Part shown: positions 5,409-7,619 of the stretch, piece by piece
Layout of the letters: each line of letters starts with the position of its first letter
Numbering within the stretch: the first letter of the stretch is position 1
Assembly: GCA_900556845.1 (NCBI GenBank)
Contig: USQO01000087.1
Location: forward strand, 1-7,619
Direction of reading: 5' to 3'
From: an uncultured Bacteroides sp.
Lineage (GTDB): Bacteria > Bacteroidota > Bacteroidia > Bacteroidales > Bacteroidaceae
Length of the DNA stretch: 7,619 bases
Notes under the pieces: model-generated
The model's database searches: none
What the model was told of the DNA's origin: nothing
Seen by the model: the letters and a program-made list of their open reading frames with translations, nothing else
Translations under genes and position numbers: made by a program

Positions 5409-7403
5409 ATGAAAAAACTAAATCTTTTACTAACCTGTACATGTGCATTTTTTGCACTTTCGGTACAGGCACAAAAGCAACTGTTACTCTCATCTCCCGA
5501 CGGGAAACTGAAATCAACCATCACCATCGGCGACAAGCTTACTTATGACATTTCCTGCAACGGCCAGCAGGTACTGGCACCCTCGCCTATCTCGGCCAAG
5601 CTGGACAACGGGAAGGTATGGGGCGACAAGGCTCGTCTGAGCAAAGCCACAGAGAAAAAGAACGATACACAAATCGAGGCGCCTTTCTACCGGGCCAGCC
5701 GTGTGCGCGATTACTACAACGAGCTTACACTCCGCTTCAAGGGCGACTACAGCGTCGTATTCCGCGCCTATAACGACGGAGTAGCATACCGCTTTGTCAA
5801 TCACGCCAAGAAACCGTTCTGCATTGTCAGCGAGGAGGTAGATTACCGCTTCCCGAACGATGCTCCGGCCACAGTTCCGTATGTAGCAGTCGGTGAAGAT
5901 GGTGACTATAACGCCCAGTTCCACAACTCATTCGAGAACGTGTATGCCACCAAAAAGATTTCCGAGCTCAACAAGCAGCGTCTGATGTTCCTGCCGCTCG
6001 TCGTACAGCCTACACCGGACGTAAAGGTCTGCATCACCGAAACCGACCTCAACAATTATCCGGGACTGTATCTGACCAACGCCACCGGTACTCATTCGCT
6101 GAGCGGCGTGCAGGCTCCTTATCCCAAAACAGAGAAACAAGGCGGACACAATAACTTGCAGATGCGTGTAACCGAACGCGAAGGTTATATCGCCAAAGTA
6201 GACGGACCGCGCAATTTCCCCTGGCGTGTGGCAGTAGTGACTACCAGCGACAAGCAGCTGGCAGCTTCCAATCTAAGCTACCTGTTGGCAGAGCCTTCCA
6301 AAGTATCGGATACATCATGGATTAAACCGGGTAAAGTAGCCTGGGAATGGTGGAACGACTGGAACCTGTATGGCGTAGACTTCAAGACGGGTGTAAACAA
6401 CGCTACTTATAAGGCATACATCGACTTTGCTTCCCAGTACGGAATCGAATATGTGATTCTGGATGAAGGTTGGGCCGTAAACTTGAAAGCAGACCTGATG
6501 CAGGTAGTCGATGAAATCAATCTGAAGGAGCTGGTAGACTATGCTGCAGCACGCAACGTGGGCATCATCCTTTGGGCTGGCTATTACGCTTTCGAACGGG
6601 ATATGGAAAATGTATGCCGTTATTTCTCCGAAATGGGCGTGAAAGGCTTTAAGGTAGACTTTATGGACCGTGACGACCAGCTGATGACGGACTTCAACCA
6701 CCGTGCAGCAGCCATGTGTGCCAAATATCACCTCATTCTCGACCTGCACGGTACCCATAAGCCTGCCGGACTGAACCGTACCTATCCTAATGTCCTGAAT
6801 TTCGAAGGTGTACACGGACTGGAACAGATGAAGTGGCGTCCTGCCGGATTCGACCAGCTTACTTACGACGTAATGATTCCGTTTATCCGCCAAGTAGCAG
6901 GCCCGATGGACTACACCCAGGGAGCCATGCGCAACGCTACCCGCCAGAACTACTACCCGAGTAACAGCGAACCGATGAGTCAGGGTACACGCTGCCACCA
7001 GCTGGCCATGTACATCATTCTGGAATCACCGTTCAACATGCTGTGCGACTCCCCCAGCAACTATATGCGCGAGCAGGAGTCTACACAGTTTATCGCTCAA
7101 ATCCCGACCGTATGGGATGAAACCATCGTTCTGGACGGCAAGATGGGTGAATACATCCTTACTGCCCGCCGCAAAGGGGATACATGGTATGTAGGCGGTC
7201 TGAACAACTGGGATGCACGCGATGTGGAAGTCGACCTTTCTTTCCTTGCTTCAGGCAACCACAAAGCCGTTCTCTTTAAGGATGGTGTCAATGCACACCG
7301 TGCCGCATGCGACTACAAGCGCAAAGATATTACCGTAAACCCCGGCCAGCCTCTGAAAGTACACATGGCACCGGGCGGTGGCTTCACATTGCAAATCAAC
7401 TGA
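5409..7403 (+). CDS. GH97 glycoside hydrolase, probable retaining alpha-galactosidase
   Basis: A 664-residue family 97 glycoside hydrolase. A Sec signal peptide (MKK, hydrophobic core to about residue 18, cleavage after VQA at 21) sends it to the periplasm. GH97 layout is complete: an N-terminal beta-sandwich (about 25-295), a catalytic barrel (about 300-570) with AWEWWNDW (311-318) and YVILDEGW (348-355), and a small C-terminal beta domain (about 575-664). GFKVDFMDRDDQ (413-424) holds D417, which fits the nucleophile of the retaining GH97 alpha-galactosidase BT1871 (D415 as I recall). NFEGVHGLEQ (464-473) holds E466 and E472, spaced like the calcium and acid residues of SusB-type enzymes; E472 is the expected acid/base. 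Overall length also matches BT1871 (about 662) better than SusB (738). An alpha-glucosidase is less likely because inverting members lack this aspartate. It probably removes terminal alpha-galactose from oligosaccharides. It is a single-gene unit with its own promoter and strong terminator. Confidence 0.93.
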   Translation: MKKLNLLLTCTCAFFALSVQAQKQLLLSSPDGKLKSTITIGDKLTYDISCNGQQVLAPSPISAKLDNGKVWGDKARLSKATEKKNDTQIEAPFYRASRVRDYYNELTLRFKGDYSVVFRAYNDGVAYRFVNHAKKPFCIVSEEVDYRFPNDAPATVPYVAVGEDGDYNAQFHNSFENVYATKKISELNKQRLMFLPLVVQPTPDVKVCITETDLNNYPGLYLTNATGTHSLSGVQAPYPKTEKQGGHNNLQMRVTEREGYIAKVDGPRNFPWRVAVVTTSDKQLAASNLSYLLAEPSKVSDTSWIKPGKVAWEWWNDWNLYGVDFKTGVNNATYKAYIDFASQYGIEYVILDEGWAVNLKADLMQVVDEINLKELVDYAAARNVGIILWAGYYAFERDMENVCRYFSEMGVKGFKVDFMDRDDQLMTDFNHRAAAMCAKYHLILDLHGTHKPAGLNRTYPNVLNFEGVHGLEQMKWRPAGFDQLTYDVMIPFIRQVAGPMDYTQGAMRNATRQNYYPSNSEPMSQGTRCHQLAMYIILESPFNMLCDSPSNYMREQESTQFIAQIPTVWDETIVLDGKMGEYILTARRKGDTWYVGGLNNWDARDVEVDLSFLASGNHKAVLFKDGVNAHRAACDYKRKDITVNPGQPLKVHMAPGGGFTLQIN

Positions 7404-7443
7404 TGCACGGCGGACATAAGTTCCGCATATAGCATAAGATTGG

Positions 7444-7489
7444 AAAAGCCGTATCGAAAACCTGACTTCAGCACTTCGATACGGCTTTT
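7444..7489 (+). terminator. Strong intrinsic terminator of the GH97 gene
   Basis: AAAAGCCGTATCGAA (7444-7458) pairs without mismatch with TTCGATACGGCTTTT (7475-7489) around a 16-base loop. The A-run and T-run form the foot of the stem, so it can work in both directions. It begins 40 bases after the GH97 stop codon. The 113 bases that follow (7490-7602) are A/T-rich, and I see no gene in them. Confidence 0.85.
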
Positions 7490-7602
7490 ATTATAATTTA
7501 CCTGTCACAGAACGGATTACATATTTCTTTCACTTATTCATAAAAATAATAAAACCCTAGATTTTTCTCATTGCTAAACCATCTTCTGTTTACAATTTAT
7601 AC

Positions 7603-7619
7603 CTGTCTCTTATACACAT
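7603..7619. other. Residual Tn5/Nextera mosaic-end adapter
   Basis: The final 17 bases, CTGTCTCTTATACACAT, equal the first 17 of the 19-base Tn5 mosaic end used in Nextera libraries. Their position at the very end of the window points to an untrimmed adapter at a contig end. They should not be read as genomic sequence or as a transposon. Confidence 0.93.

Noticed and set aside
7603..7619. A transposon inverted repeat at the right edge
   Set aside because: It is the engineered Tn5 mosaic end used in library preparation, located exactly at the sequence end with no transposase gene nearby.
1..7619. CRISPR array, tRNA, rRNA, insertion sequence or complete polysaccharide utilization locus
   Set aside because: No spaced direct repeats, tRNA-like fold, rRNA sequence, transposase or SusC/SusD pair could be seen on either strand.

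Overview
The window looks like a piece of a gut Bacteroidales chromosome, probably Bacteroides or Phocaeicola. This rests on five matches to the Bacteroidetes promoter (TTTG, about 19 bases, TAnnTTTG), A/T-rich leaders without Shine-Dalgarno sites, a Sec-exported GH97 enzyme with a lipoprotein GH29 enzyme, and an AAA-ATPase-like/PD-(D/E)XK protein of a type common in this group. The species was not determined.

Layout: bases 1-116 are A/T-rich with no gene. A cytoplasmic metallo-beta-lactamase-fold hydrolase lies on the minus strand (117-929). Its promoter stands back to back with that of an exported GH29 alpha-L-fucosidase on the plus strand (1113-2171). After a 10-bp hairpin comes a multi-membrane-spanning acetyltransferase of the HGSNAT/DUF5009 type (2262-3386), probably expressed with the fucosidase because no separate promoter is visible. 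The gap 3387-3659 has no credible protein gene, but it carries a complete promoter, about 60 transcribed bases and two terminator-like hairpins, so it may encode a small RNA. Convergent to this is the AAA-ATPase-like/PD-(D/E)XK gene on the minus strand (3660-5231). A second back-to-back promoter pair follows, then a GH97 enzyme (5409-7403) whose residues fit the retaining alpha-galactosidase branch, closed by a 15-bp perfect terminator.

Functionally, the fucosidase and the GH97 enzyme are exo-acting enzymes outside the cytoplasm that would trim terminal fucose and alpha-galactose from host or plant glycans. The acetyltransferase may acetylate an amino sugar at the inner membrane, but its substrate is unknown. 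No SusC/SusD pair, sugar transporter or regulator is visible, so this is not a classical polysaccharide utilization locus. The hydrolase and the ATPase-like protein have no evident link to the sugar enzymes.

The last 17 bases match the Tn5/Nextera mosaic-end adapter and are almost certainly sequencing residue, so the right edge is a contig end and not natural sequence. No certain new system was found; the most interesting signal is the candidate small RNA at about 3520-3582.
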